From Alitta virens (taxonomy: Eukaryota; Annelida; Polychaeta; Phyllodocida; Nereididae), in the NCBI GenBank assembly GCA_932294295.1, contig OW028580.1, positions 38,799,836 to 38,863,835 on the forward strand: a stretch of DNA of 64,000 bases, in the 5' to 3' direction. Under the pieces are notes generated by a model. The model searched no databases, was not told the DNA's origin, and saw only the letters and a list, made by a program, of their open reading frames with translations. Positions 10,381 to 25,300 of this stretch are shown here, piece by piece (within the stretch, counting starts at the first letter, position 1; each line of letters opens with the position of its first letter). Both the position numbers and the translations under genes were made by a program.

Positions 10381-13300
10381 ATGGACAGGAATAAGGCAAA
10401 GGCCTTGTTGGAATGGGTAAGTAGTAATCTCCTTACTCATTTTTTATTTAATTTTTGTAAATTGTTGTAGGTTTGTGTACCATAAAACCTATGTTAGGGT
10501 CTAGGTGTTTTGGCAGGCTGTCATTTCTTGTTTTTTTTTTGTTAAACAGGTTAATTCCCTCAATGTGGGAGAGCCTCTTGAGTCGTTATCTTTCGAGGCG
10601 TTGATGAATGGAAAGCTGTTGTATGCAGTTCTCAGGGTCATGTAAGTATCTGACTGACTTCATTAACAATCTTAACATGAACCAATGCATGGTGGGTTAA
10701 TGAGAGGGATTCATATTCTAAAAAGTAATGTTGTGATATATATTGTTTTAGAGATGGAGAGCTATTCACAGAGGACCCAGAAGATGACCGAAAAAGGTTC
10801 AGGGAAATCTGTACTTATTTAAACAACACTTACGCAACTAACATGGACAACAAAATCGACTTTGAGTGTATCATGCAACGGTCTAGATCAGCTGATTTTG
10901 AGATAGCCAAGGTGAGTGATGGAATTTTGAATTTCTAACTTTGGTGGGCTTTAAAATAGACTAGATTATAACTACAATTTTTAATTGTAATTGCATGCAT
11001 CTGTCGGTTAAAAATCCCTGTTTTCTTTTATGTTGAATGACAAAAATTACATATTCTTTATCTTATTTTATTTTCATGCTAGTACTTGAATTTTGTCTCA
11101 AGTCTGATTGTTGATTATTCTAGATGTAGAATGCTGGAATCTTTAATAGGCCATATTCACAGCTCAGCCAATTGTGTGACTAGCTGCTTGTATGTAATGT
11201 TGTCATGTAATGTAATATTTTTAGCTCAGTTAAGAAGCCTCAAATCTAAAGGTATTTTATTGATTTTGCATGTTCATGTCATACTGGTCAATTGCCCTGA
11301 TATTTTATTCCAATCAATGTGGAGAAAAACTACCACAAGAAGTCACTGACACTAGCTGATGAGTATTGTTTGATGACGTCATATATGGTGACGTCATCAA
11401 TGTAACAATTAAGTAGTGCTGTCATTGATGCTATGGTCGTAGTGGCCCCTATGAGGCTCTGTTACTTTCTCTCCCCACAAAGACCTACAATTTACAGTTT
11501 TGCTATTTCCTTCCACAGGTTGCCCTCCTCGTCATGTGTGCAGGATTGTTTTCCGAGCAAGTTCAACTCTTCCTGGGCAGTGCCACGACTCTTGATAATC
11601 GTATTCAACACGATATCAAACAGATGGTCGAGTATGTGGTCCAGCCGAATAACAGTCTCAGAGGACTGGACTCCTCTTTCTACAGGGTTTTGAATATGCC
11701 GTTCGGTAAGTGTTTGTTATTACAAATCGTTGCATTTAAAGTTCCGCTTCCTCTTGTCCCCTATCTTTTGTCCGCCCTAAAAGCCACACTCCCGGGGGTC
11801 TCAAGTTGTCCAGGGCTGTGTATCAGTTGCATATTTAGAAAGATAAGTTCAACAAGTTATAATGGTAGTCAACAAAACGAGTAGAAGATCTATGACACCT
11901 GCGTCAGTTAATTGGGTCAAACAATGTCTCAATGTATGACCAAACAATATGGTTTCTTCGATCTGTGTAAATTGAATAGTAGACTTAGCATTGTACATCA
12001 GAAAATAATATTATATTTTACACTGGTCAAGATTGCCAAGCAATGGCACTTGGTAATCAGTGAAGTGATCTTAAACTTGTGAAGTGGTGCTAATTCTTAG
12101 TACTTCTCTACGGATGCACACTGATACACAGCACCTCAGTTTTTAAGAGTTCTTTATAGAAGAAAGTATTATGAAAATTAGTGGAAATGTGACATTGATA
12201 TTTTCACCAGTGGTGTGGATTTTTAGGCTTGGGACATAGTCTAAGGTTGTTGTATCCGATTGATTTAGGCCTGAAGCTTATGTTGCCATCTCACACTTAC
12301 CTTTAACATCGCACCCTCACAATTACTAAAAATATTGTCATTTTGCTGTATATATTGACATTTTATGGAAAATCTAACCAAATAAATCAACATATGTTAA
12401 CTTAGTATGGTTGCATGGGCCTTACTAATGATTTTTATGATTTCTATTGAAAAAGAAAAAAATTGTTGGTGTTCTGGTGCAGGGTATGGTGACCAGAGGG
12501 TGTCGGTTGATAAAAAAGAAAGAAAAAAAACAACAAAACGCAATAGCTGATTAGGAGACGCACAACATTTTCTGTGTGTGTTTGTTCAAACATATCATTA
12601 AAATCCATAGGTTGTTTTCTACGCAAAAAAAACCACAATAATAAAAATAATAAAAAAAACGACTCAAACACAACTTGTCTTTATGGCTCATACAGTCTTG
12701 TTATTTTCTCAAATTCAGTGAAACTTTACCCCCATCCTTCCTGATCAAATGGCTTTTAGGGTGTGACTTTGAAATTTCAGACATTCATTTTTTTTTTAAA
12801 CTTTGAATGAGATAATACTCCAAATTTAATACTCTGCCTAGAACCTTTAATATGTAAGATATATATATATATTATAAATTTAGATTAGACAATACCTCAG
12901 ACTAAGTACTCTGCTGTTAAGCGTTAAATATCAATTAAAGATACTTGTTTTTCATGGCGTCAGTTTTCATTTGATATTTAATTCAACATATTTTCTCTCG
13001 ATCAGAACCCTACTGTATCCAGTCCGATTCTTATCTCACTTCAACCCCTAAATGTAACGGTGTGGATAAAGGACAATCTTTCCCCGAAGGATTGACCCCA
13101 ATTAGCCAACCTCCTCACGGGGCGAGAATTAGAGGTTCGTGTGTAATCTTTTTGTATATACCTCACTCCTTTCGTGTAGCCTTAAGTAATGATAGTATTA
13201 AGCATATCTATTAAGTCCAGTCATAGGTAGTATGCCTTGAATTGCATGACGTTGCTCTTCTAGTTGGTTATTGTCACACACATTGTGGTTGGAAAAGTTT

Positions 13301-16300
13301 CTGCACACCAACTAACAATGTTAATGAGCATGATATTTATGAAAAAAAAATTCAATTTAAGATTTTGTATTGTTGTAAAATAGTATGGATTCTTTTGGCA
13401 ATGCGCTTGATTTATGTAAGATTAATGGAAACTTCGCCAACTAGACTGCTTGAAATTTTCTGGACATTTTTATTCAATTATTTTCTTTGGTTATATGTAA
13501 ATAGTTTAATGCAGTGATAGCATTTTATCTGGTGTGCAAAAACTTTTCTACCTATGTATGTATTCTCTACTGGTTGCGGACCTTTTAGAATCAGAGATTT
13601 TTCTCTCAAAGAATACTAATTTCTTCCTTGCTTTGAAAAGTATAAATGTATAACTTGCTCAAACTCATATGACAGAAAGTTCTCAGAATCAATTTAAACT
13701 TCATGCCCTCTTTGAGAAACTTTTTATTTGGTGTTGGTTTAACCTGCTTTTTTTGAGTTTTGTTAATGGTGGTGGATTACCATGAACAATGATGGATATT
13801 AATCATAATTATATGATCAGTTTCTTTAATTTGACCATGGTTACTTTATATGTTAATTATTAACTACATGTTTGTGAAGTCATTGTGGTTTTTAATTTGC
13901 TGAAACTGTGTTATTTACTATACACATATTAAGGTTTATTGTTTTAATTAGAACTTATAATTTTTTGCAACACGAATCTTGACTTTCATCCTTTTCAGTT
14001 GGAGAAACAGACCAGCCCGTTTTCACAAACAACAGCAGCGTGTTGATGTCGCGGTTTGCAGCATCCCCAGCGGCGTCCATGCCATCACCGATGTCCCCTG
14101 TCCAACAGATGGTGCAGTCGCCCAGCATGGCCAGTAGGGTGAGCTAGTGTTCTGTTCAGAATAATAGAAAGAACGTTTTTAAATTAATTCATTGATGGTC
14201 CTAGTGCATTGGTACTTACATTATGAAAATGTGCCCAAGTGGCATATTCAACTTGTTTAAGAACTTGTTGCGAAGAGGATGATGAATAAGGCCTGTTATT
14301 CTTTAGGCATTCTCAGTTTGATGTTTGAACCTCTACTTACACCAAAAGATGGTTGTCTTCTAACCAAAATTAATTTGGTTCAGCTTACTGGGGTATTGTT
14401 AGGAACAGCATAATACCCTAACTATTGTTTGAAAGTATTTGTCACAGTTACATCATACATGTCAGGCCAGACTTTTTATATTTTTCGTTTTACGGACCTG
14501 CCTACATTTTAAACATGAAAAATGAAATATAAATAAAATTTAGTTAGGCATGTTATTTTTCATCTATTTCTGCCAACATAAAAACTGGCATTGGAGTGCT
14601 TTATCTGTCACTTTCATAATTTTTGTGCACACTAGAATACAATAGAGCATGCAGAACTTAGCAATTTTGACCTTCTGATTGCAATTGAGGTTCTCCAAGA
14701 AGGCTGTGATTTCACACCTCAGTGTCAAAAGACATCTACTCAATCTTAATTGCAATTTTCACTAGCAAGTGTCATTTTGTTTGATTTGCAATGGTCAGTC
14801 ATTACCTTAAATGTTGTTGGTTGTACTGCATTCTCCCAATTTAATTTGCTCTGAAAGGTACTGGTTTTAATATTATATGATAGTTGCATATAATAAAACA
14901 TCATCCTCATAATTAAAACGCAGCTGTTTCAGCATTATTTGGGACACACAATTGTTGCACAAATACTTATTTCTAAAATGGTTTACATGTGAAATGTTTA
15001 ACTGAACATAGGTTAGTGAATTTTTAGCTGTGCACACTAGAATACAATAGAGCATGCAGAACTTAGCAATTTTGACCTTCTGATTGCAATTGAGGTTCTC
15101 CAAGAAGGCTGTGATTTCACACCTCAGTGTCAAAAGACATCTACTCAATCTTAATTGCAATTTTCACTAGCAAGTGTCATTTTGTTTGATTTGCAATGGT
15201 CAGTCATTACCTTAAATGTTGTTGGTTGTACTGCATTCTCCCAATTTAATTTGCTCTGAAAGGTACTGGTTTTAATATTATATGATAGTTGCATATAATA
15301 AAACATCATCCTCATAATTAAAACGCAGCTGTTTCAGCATTATTTGGGACACACAATTGTTGCACAAATACTTATTTCTAAAATGGTTTACATGTGAAAC
15401 TGAACATAGGTTAGTGAATTTTTAGCTGTAGTCATACAAATTGTACATCTGGAATTAAGGATTTCAAAGAAATTTAAATTATATTCCATAACTGCAGTTG
15501 ATCATTCAGTATTTAAAAGTAATGAATTTTAATTCGGGGGTAAGACAAAATCTCTTTGCTTCTGTGATTTGTCATTCTCATTGTATGCTTTTATTTTTTA
15601 ATTGTATTCCGAATCCCGACATTGTCGTGAGGACAAAATGTCCGTACAACGAAAAAATAAGTGTGGCCTAATCAGCTAATATATAGTTATGCTCTTAATA
15701 CTTTTGAAATCTTGTTTTTTGCCATTTAAGTAAGCATTTCTCTCAATTTTTAGTTAAAAATGAGCCAGCTGGAACAGAGGGTGAAGAAACTCCAAAGGGA
15801 TTTAAACATGGAGAGACAAAGACGGAAAGATTTGGAGGCTGATCTTAAAGTGCAATATGATAGCGTCGAAGAGAAAGGTTAGTTTAATAATAAGTCCTTG
15901 CACCCTTTGTCTTTTAAGATTACAGAGTCAAATTTGTTGAAATTCACAGAAAGTAGGGTAATCATCAAAATGCCATATATCGATGAATTGACAAAATATT
16001 GATACCGATATCGAAAAAATTCATGCTTCCATTCCGTGTTTATCTTCTATAATTGTACATTAGTGCCATGATGAGCACTTGGCTAAACAGCCTCCACCCC
16101 AAATTGCAAACTAATTGCTTAACACATTGAAAGTAAATGATTTCACAAATACTTGGGATATATACTCCGATGACTGATGGTTCCATTTCTAACTGCGAAT
16201 GCTGATAATATCAAAAGTGAAATACTGATATCGATATTGAACAAAGACTTGATATCAATGACAACCCTACAGAAAGGTCTTGGCTGTCTTAATTTTGCTA

Positions 16301-19300
16301 CCTGCGTGTTGGAGCATTGCCGTTAGTTATAATGTTAATGTTTAATTAATTTATTTTTGTCGCAGAGGATACCCTTTGTAATCTCCGCCGTCAAGTTGTT
16401 GCCGCCGAACGACAAGTGAAGTCTCTTAATGAAATGTTGGAAGGCATGCAGAACGCCAAGCCTGAGAATAACAGCATGATTGAGAACATGAAGTAAGTAT
16501 CGTGCTGTAAATATCTTTCTTGTCATCTGGTGATTTCTTTTATATAGAAAAGTTACTATTTGTGAAATGCCTTGTCTTCAGGTTTGCTGCTCAGCACAAA
16601 GAAATTGTGGAATTGAAAGAGAGAAATCTGTACCTGGAGAAAGACAATGAGGACCTCTATGGACAGATCGAGAAGCTCAAGGCTCAGGTATTTCATCTTT
16701 AAAGAATTCAAAAGTGATTTGAGATATAGCCAAGTTAATAATACATTTTATTGACATGCAGATGTCATCCAAGACATGTATGTCATAAAAATAAATAAAT
16801 AATGTCAGAAAAATTAAATCATAACTGCAATTACAGCTGGCTCCAGCCACCAAATTTAAATAATTACATGGACGCAAAAATGTGAAAAGTGTTTAATATA
16901 ATATACATCAGAATTATTTATAGACAATATAGGTAAATCATTAATCTACATCTATTACTGTTAAACTTTTGCTTGGAAAGATCATGCTTCTTGTATCAGA
17001 TGATCGTTTGATAACATCTTTTTTATCATCTTTTTGTGACATCATTAGTTATGTTGATGGTATAGTCAATACTCCACCTCGAAATTGCCAAATTATTATG
17101 GTTCTAATGTTTTCAGGTGGAGAGATTTGAGACTGTGTCCAGCGAAGCTCGCAAGTTGAAAGTTGCTCTCGAATACCAAGAAGTGGAGTTAGTCGAACTG
17201 AGACAGGCTTTGGATGACAGGAATCATAGTTATGGGAGGTTACGGGATGTCCAGGACAGCATGGAATGCGAGCTTAGGAGACTGACCGACGTCAATCACC
17301 AGCAACTGTCGGAGTGGAGGAGACGCCAGAGTGGTAAGTCTAGTGCAGAGTAACATAATAATTAAATGGCATTGTCAGTAGAGGAGAATGTAGTGGACGT
17401 GGTGTGCACAGAATTTTGCCCTCAATGTCATTGTGTCTCAATTTTGAAGATAAGGTTTAGGCACACTCATTTGATCATTTAATGCTATAGTCTTCTTGGA
17501 TCTTCTCAGGGCACCGTTTAAATATGGGTCAGTTGGTCGAAATTACAAAAATAGAATACTGTTGACCCTGTTTGTATACATTTACCACCTAAATCACGGG
17601 TTTGTAAATTTGTCATTATTGTGACTTTTATATAATCTTCTTTTGTAAAACAGAGGAGCATTCGTCTGCGATGGGTGAGTGCCTGGGAGAAGTGCAAGAG
17701 AAGATCATGCAGGACAAAATTGTTGACGTCGAGGAAGAGAGGGTGAAGTTGCAAGAACAGGTGGCAGCACTGGACAATATGCTTAATAATGCTCAACAGG
17801 TAATTTGGTTAATTAGCATTTTAAATTTCTCCCATTACAATGTTTTTGTTGAAACGTGATTTTCAGTAGGAGTTGTTGTTAGTTTGTAAGGCCTACATTT
17901 AAGAGTAGATGTAGAATATTAAAAGATTATATATTCAGAGCTTTTGTTGAGTAGTTGCAGTAGCGACAGTGAGCAAAAATCATTCCTGAAGATGTGCTTT
18001 ATATACTTATATATTAATTTATTTACATTGTGGTAATCCTTGGTTGTTTTGTTTTTGCAGCAAGTTGTTCAGTTGGAAAGTCAACGACATGAATACCAAA
18101 CTCGTCTCGAACAACAACAAGCTCAGTGCGAGCAGCACCAAACTGTTATTCAAGACCAGACATTGAAAATCCAAGAGCAATCCACCCTGGTTCAAGAGCA
18201 GTCATTGCAGATTCAAGAGCAGTCGCTCCAAATGCAAGACCAAGCTTCCAAGATTCAAGAACAGGTGTCTCGAATTCAAGACCAGGCATCTCAGATTCAA
18301 GAGCAGGCATCCCAAATTGAAGAACGGTCAACCCAAATTCAAGAGCAGAGGTCTCAGATTCAAGAGCAAATATCCCAAATTCAAGTGCAGCTGTCTCAAA
18401 TTCAAGACCAAGCATCTCAAATTGAAGAACAGTCGACCCAAATTCAAGAGCAGAGATCTGAGATTCAAGACCAAGCATCTCAAATTCAAGAACAGTCGAC
18501 CCAAATTCAAGAGCAGAGATCTCAGATTCAAGAGCACATATCCCAAATTCAAGACCAAGCTTCCAAGATTCAAGAGCAGGTGTCTCAAATTGAAGAACAG
18601 TCGACCCAAATTCAAGAGCAGAGATCTGAGATTCAAGACCAAGCATCTCAAATTCAAGAACAGTCGACCCAAATTCAAGAGCAGAGATCTCAGATTCAAG
18701 AGCACATATCCCAAATTCAAGACCAAGCTTCCAAGATTCAAGAGCAGGTGTCTCAAATTGAAGAACAGTCGACCCAAATTCAAGAGCAGAGATATGAGAT
18801 TCAAGACCAAGCATCTCAAATTCAAGAACAGTCGACCCAAATTCAAGAGCAGAGATCTCAGATCCAAGAGCACATATCCCAAATTCAAGACCAAGCTTCC
18901 AAGATTCAAGAGCAGGTGTCTCAAATTCAAGACCAAGCATCTCAAATTGAAGAGCAGTCGACCAAAATTCTAGAGCAGAGATCTCAGATTCAAGAGCACA
19001 TATCCCAAATTCAAGAGCAGGTGTCTCAAATTCAAGACCAAGCATCTCAAATTGAAGAGCAGTCGACCCAAATTCTAGAGCAGAGATCTGAGATTCAAGA
19101 GCACAAATCCCAGATTCAAGAGCACATATCTCAAATTCAAGAGCAGTCTTGCAAGATACAAGATCAATCGACTCGCATCCAGCAGCAGGAAACTAAACTT
19201 CAAGAACAAGAGTCACAAATTCAAGAGCAGTGTACTCAACTTCAGCAACAACAGTCTCAAGTCGATGACTGCATGTCTCAAATTCAGCAGCACATCACCA

Positions 19301-22300
19301 ATATTGAGCAACAGGAGTCACAGATAAAGCAACAGGAGTCTCAGATTCACGAACATCTTGGGCAGATTTCTAAACAGCAGTCTGAGTTGCAGAATCTGCA
19401 GGTGCAGTTTAATTCGAAAGTTGTGGAATTTGAAGAGAAGCAGCGAGAATATCAGAATATTATTCAACAACACGAAGAAGAAAACAAACAACTTTCGACA
19501 GAAACTGACGAGCAGATGTTTCAGATTAATCACAAGGTGTTGCAATTTGAACAACTGCAGGAGACTAACAAGAAGAAAGAGTCAAAGATATGTCAACAGG
19601 AGTTGCAACTACAAGAGAAAGGTGCTGAAATTGAGCGTAAACAGTCTGAGATGGTGCAAATGCAGTCGGAATATGAATCACAAGTCTCGCAGCTTAAACA
19701 GGAACACGCTGAATTTGTAGATCGCATTGAATTGGAGAAGAGCCAGCTGCTGTCTCAAATTGAAGAAAAGCAAGCTCGGATAGATGAGAAGTTGACCGTC
19801 ATTGAGCAGTTGAATGGTGAAAATGAGCAGAGAAAGATGGAGATTGAGAAACATGAAACTGAAGCGAATTTGCATCTCTCGAAAATCCAGGAATTGGAGT
19901 CGGAGATCAGTCTAGTGAGTTCTCAGCTGGAAAATAAAGTAGCTGAATTACAACAGCAGCAGGTAAAAAATGAAGAAAGTGACCAAGAGCATCTCTTTAA
20001 GAAAGAGCAATTCGAGGGTCAGATTATCGAGAAGCAGCAAGAAATTGAACGCTATATGGCTGAGATCGAGCAAATTAAGACTGAAGCTGAACAGCGTAAA
20101 TCTCAACTGGATGAACACCGCACACAAATCACACAATTATCAACACAAATACAAGAACAAGTCACTAAAATCCAAGAACAACAAAGCACAATACAGGAAC
20201 AAGACATCCAGATTGAGAAACTCGTTGAACGGCATCAGTCTGAGACAAATTGCCAAGAGAAAACCCTCGAAGAGACCAAATCGAGTCTAGAGATAAAGAT
20301 GGTCCGAGCTCAGAAGGAGACTCAAGATATCATGGAGCAGAAGGTAAGAATGAATTTGCTCAAAGTTGTTAATATTAACTTGAAGTGAGTGTGTTAACCA
20401 CATTCCTCACTAAATGATATTACTTTAAAAAGTATAACCGTCAACAGTGACTCGACACCATAGAACATGACAATAGTTGCAGAGCAGTCAGAGACAACTT
20501 GAGTAATTTCTGTCCTCATTAATTATTGACTAGTCTGCTGGGCTTAAGTATATTCGGAGATAGACTTAACAGTTTAACTTCTAGTCATTAAGTTTACTCC
20601 AGAAATGTCTGATTTTCACTAGACAAATCTTATGGATAATATTTCCCTGTCATGTTGATATTGATCTTTCCATTTTGAATTATATTCAGATCTGCACCAT
20701 ACAAGAAAGAAACGTGTTGCTCAAGAAAGAACTGAGCCAGTGCGAACAGCGTAAGAGTGAACTCCATGAGAAGCTGTGTGTCTTTGAGGAGAGGGTCATG
20801 AGTCTGCAGGACAGATACAAGGACGTGGAGATCCAGGCTGAGAGACGAGAGATGGAGCTCGAAGAACAGTTGTCTGACAAGATCAGTGACCTCCAAGAGC
20901 AACAGAGCAAGGTCAAACAGCTGGAAGAGAGAGTGACTTCTCAGCAGAAAAGCGTGAGTTGTGGGGATGTTTGTTTGTCTTATTTTCTTAATTACATGCA
21001 TAGTTTGCGGTAGAGATTGACCTCGTTTAGATGCTGGAGATAAGTTATATATAATGAAATTATAGCTTAAACTAAGGGCAACAATTAGGGAATGTTACAG
21101 ACTTTGGCTAATCTAGAAAAATAAGTAATTTACTAGATATTTCATGAAATTATATCATGCCCATAGATTACAACTTTGAAGTGAAACATGCTGGTTGGCA
21201 CTTTCGTGCTTTATTGCATCAATTAGATGACATTGATTTAAATACCTGATTCCTTGAAATCTGTCTTATGCTGGCTATTACAAACGAAGACATGATCACT
21301 ACATGTATGAAAGATATGCATAAACTACATGACTGAACTATTAACTTTCAGCTGGAAGAGACAGAAAGAAAGATGTGTAAGTTCCAAGAGCAGCTCCAGA
21401 CTTTGAACAAGGAGAATGATAGGAAGTTCGAGATGCTAACCGAACAAGAAGAGGCGCATGTGACTGAGAGGGCTCAGTGGGTGTCTCTCGAGCAGGGTCT
21501 TCAGAAACAGCTGGAAATCAATCAAGCGCAATTCGGGCAGACACAAACACAATTGTACCAGGCTGAGCAACAGTTGGTTGTAGTAAAGCAGGAGTGTGCT
21601 CGTTTGCAGGTATGTTTAAAAGAGAAAATTGTGATAAAGTATTTAAAGAATTTGGGAGATTCTTTTGGCAATATTGAGTTTGACCAATTCGAGATTTTAC
21701 ACTGTAAATACACTGTAAATACACTGTATATAATGAATAATTCTTAGATGCCTATCGGAGTGTTAGAACATCGCCAAAGATGTCAGTTGGTAATTAATCA
21801 AGAACTGCACGACACAATTGTTTGTCATACAGTTAGTTTCATAAAATATGGTCGACTGTAGCAACCTATTTCTGGCTGTAGCTATAACTGGCTCAAGCCG
21901 CTTCTGTCTACCGCTAGCTTATAAATAGTTGGTTTAAAGCTACCACCACTGAAAAATATAAACCTTGGTAAATGTAAGAAATTTATCTAATATATCATAA
22001 ATATGCATGTACAATAGACGTGTCTTTTAAACAAAAAATTACTATGCTTTACTTTCAACCTATGCACCAATTGGTGCTACACATACTTAAGATCTGCTTT
22101 CAATAGCCGGCTATAGCCAGACAGTTCCATTTAGTGGCAGGTAGCATTGTATATCAGAAGTTGTCTAACTTTTTTTAGGTTCAATTTGACAGGCGGTTTT
22201 TAATGAAACTAGCTGTATGTATAATTAATGTTTTGTAGTAATGGAGCTGAGTTATTTGGTTTACTGTGTTAGATTTCATTTGGTTTATATTGTCTTTTTT

Positions 22301-25300
22301 TCCTTAGGGCCAATTGCAAGTCATGACTGAACAGAGACATTCTCAAGAGAATAAGATTCAAGAATTTGAAAGACTGGTTCAAGAAAGGACTGATCTTCAT
22401 TTAGCGGAAGTTGCTCAACTCAAAGAAATTTTGCAAACAACAGAAACAAATCATGTGGCCACTTTGGAGTCTTTGAACAAAGATTACGACCAGAATTTGG
22501 AAAATCTTCTCAGAGAAAAGGAAGAGCAATTGAAGACCCTTCAGGGAGAGAAGCAAGATTTAAAATGTTGGGAAATCTTGTCTCATAAGAACATGCAAGA
22601 GTTGATGGTCGAGAATGAGCAGATAACAAAGAATGCTAATGAACGAAAGGATATAATTGAGAAGTTGAAAGTTGAGAATGATGAGTTGACGATGAAACAT
22701 GAAGAGATCTTAAAGAAGAATGAAGAATTATTGGAGAAAATACAAGATATTGAGACCCAAAAATTTGAAATTGAAAAATCGCTCGAAGATACAGTGAAAG
22801 AACTCGAAGCTGAAAAAGAGGAGATTAGAAAGACTCTAGAAGAAAAAATGGAAGATATTCAAATGGAAAAGGAAGAAATCAAAATGTCATTGACGCAGGT
22901 CGTGAAGGAAATTGAGACCGAAAGAGAACAATTGAAGAAATCTCTTCTACAGGAACAGGAAATGAAGGTTACCATGACGAAGGAACAGGAGGAGTTGAAA
23001 ATGTCTTCCGAGAAGACAAGATCAGAACTTGAAGTCGAAAAGGGTCTCAAAGACTCTCTGGAGCAGGAAAAAGAAGAGTTGAACGCCATATTGTCACAGC
23101 TGAGAGAAGAGAACATGTCTGAAAGTGGAAAGTGAGTACCTGCATTTAGTCTTAGATTTCTAGTCTGTCACCTAACCTTTCACATCCGCAACTGTTTTTA
23201 CTGGGGAGCAGAGTGTTTCCATGCAGCTGAATCTATTGTGCAACTGTCTTATTATTAGTATCCCGCATATTTTTTCACCGTCTGACGCCTGTGGTAGTAG
23301 TGTGTTGTCTTAGTACTTGTTTGGCAATCATTGTAGACATTGCTTATGTCATCTGCAGAAGCAGAATCTAATTCTCAGAATAGTTAATAGAGAGAGAGAG
23401 AGAAATGCTTTTATTTGACCAAAACCAATATACATATTTATAAATATATAAAGTATCTAATGCAGCATTAGGAGGTATGTGGTCAAGGAGGCAGTGACTA
23501 AGTTACCAGAAGTAACGCTATCGTCACTGCCCCCTTTTGGTTTAAATATTGTCACTACATATTGCATGAATGTTGTGGGGTCAGTTATTGCTGTAAGTTA
23601 GTGATACGGATTATAAGTATCTCATAATACGAGTAAAGAATGAAAAAAAAATGATAATAATAAAATCATACTTTCTTTTGTTAATACAATTCAAGAAGAC
23701 ATGATATAAAGTACTTTTTCTTTGTTTTAGGTTGGCAAGTGAATTGCAACGAGCCATAGGTGACAAGAACTCAATTCAAGCTAAGCTGGAAGATTTGCAG
23801 CAGAAACTGCAGGAAGAGAATGCGACTATCAAGGAGAAGGTAATGAACCTTTTTTTTAAGTCCATGGTAGAGGATTGCAGAGATTTTAATTTGAAAAATA
23901 AATCATTTTTGTCTGTCTGTCTGTCTTCCAAGATGATCTTTTCATCGCTGTTTATGGAACCCCTCTTTATTGATGGCAAATGTCAAAATCTGGTTTAATT
24001 ATTGACGTTTCGTTTGTGTTGATTTATTTGTCAGGTTGAAAAACATCTGGACGCTGAGAAGTCTTACAAGAAGGAATTGAAGGAATTAAAGGATGGAAAT
24101 GAGGAGCTAGAGGCTGAAGTATTGGAGGTTAGTTGGTCCCCAACTGGTGTGGGTCTAGTTTAACCAGTTCAAAATGTTCCAGTATCTGTGTGAAAAGCAT
24201 ATTTGTAAACATCGTACATATAAAACAATGATATAGATAGATGGATAGGTAGATAGATATTAGATAGATATGGGAAGTGCAGCCCTCTAATGTCTAAGGC
24301 AAGTTCTATCAGCTATTGAGGGTTAATTGATGAGGTGAGAGAGAGGAAGAGTCCACCGATGTACACATCTACCCCATGACTCAGCAGCTCAGCATAGACA
24401 CTGAGTACAAGGGACCGCCAAGTTAACGTTATATTATTTTTACTGCAGTTGAGGGCAGACTTTGACAGAGTCAATGAGGAGTTGGAAGAAGCCAGAAATG
24501 GCCGAGATAGATCATTAGCGAGAATTTCTCAACTGGAAGAGGACATCAAACAACTGAGGAGGCATCTGCAAGAATCTGAAGATGCTAGTGGGGAGTTGCG
24601 GAAGCAGCTGGCTGAATCGCAGGCTAAGGTAGGATCTTTTGTGGAATTTTTTATAGTGTTTATGACTTTTTTTATATTAAACAGTGTTAAATTTTTTACG
24701 TACATTGTTAACCTTAGGTAAGATTATCGGTAAAATATTCTCAATGACGGATAGAATTCAGAGCAAACTGTAACTCAAGAATAAAGAAATCTTAAAAAGA
24801 ATTAAACCGAAAAAATATAAGTAAAACTGAATCTTGGGCAAAAGGTTGGGTGATCTCTGCTATCACCCAATCTTGTACTAAATTAAACACAGAAAAAAAC
24901 TTAACAATGAAGAATAACACCAGAATTATGTAAAGCCATGCTTTAGTTTACTTCACTGGCCATGTCATTAATAGACTTTTTGAGACTAAAATTGTGGACT
25001 GATCTTGGTATGTGACATTACGAATAGCCTTTCTAATGAGACCGTCAGCTAATAATGCCACTTACTGGGTCCACAGTGACCCTACTATATATGTAGAAAG
25101 TTATGAATCCATTTCTTTTCATCCTCAGGTGGCTGAGATGGAACAATCTCTTCGTCACGAGAAACAGAACAGAGACATAGTCAGGAGAGACTGGACGCAG
25201 GAGTATGAACTGCAGCAAAAGAGAGCCGACTCAGAAGTTGCGGAGCTTGAGAGAGAGATGGATGATGTCAAGAACGAGTATGAACAAAAACTCAAGGTAA

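Noticed and set aside
14564..15160. Two near-identical minus-strand open frames beginning MQLRLSRCLLTLRC
   Set aside because: They appear twice only because the intronic segment is tandemly duplicated. The duplicate ends differ and no family is recognised.
18146..19045. A 299-codon open frame on the minus strand, plus 205- and 218-codon open frames on other frames
   Set aside because: All lie inside the 21-bp repeat of the NuMA exon. Because the unit length is a multiple of three, any frame free of stops in one unit stays open through the array. The peptides are simple repeats (LEFGICALES, KFKSRDLRFK).
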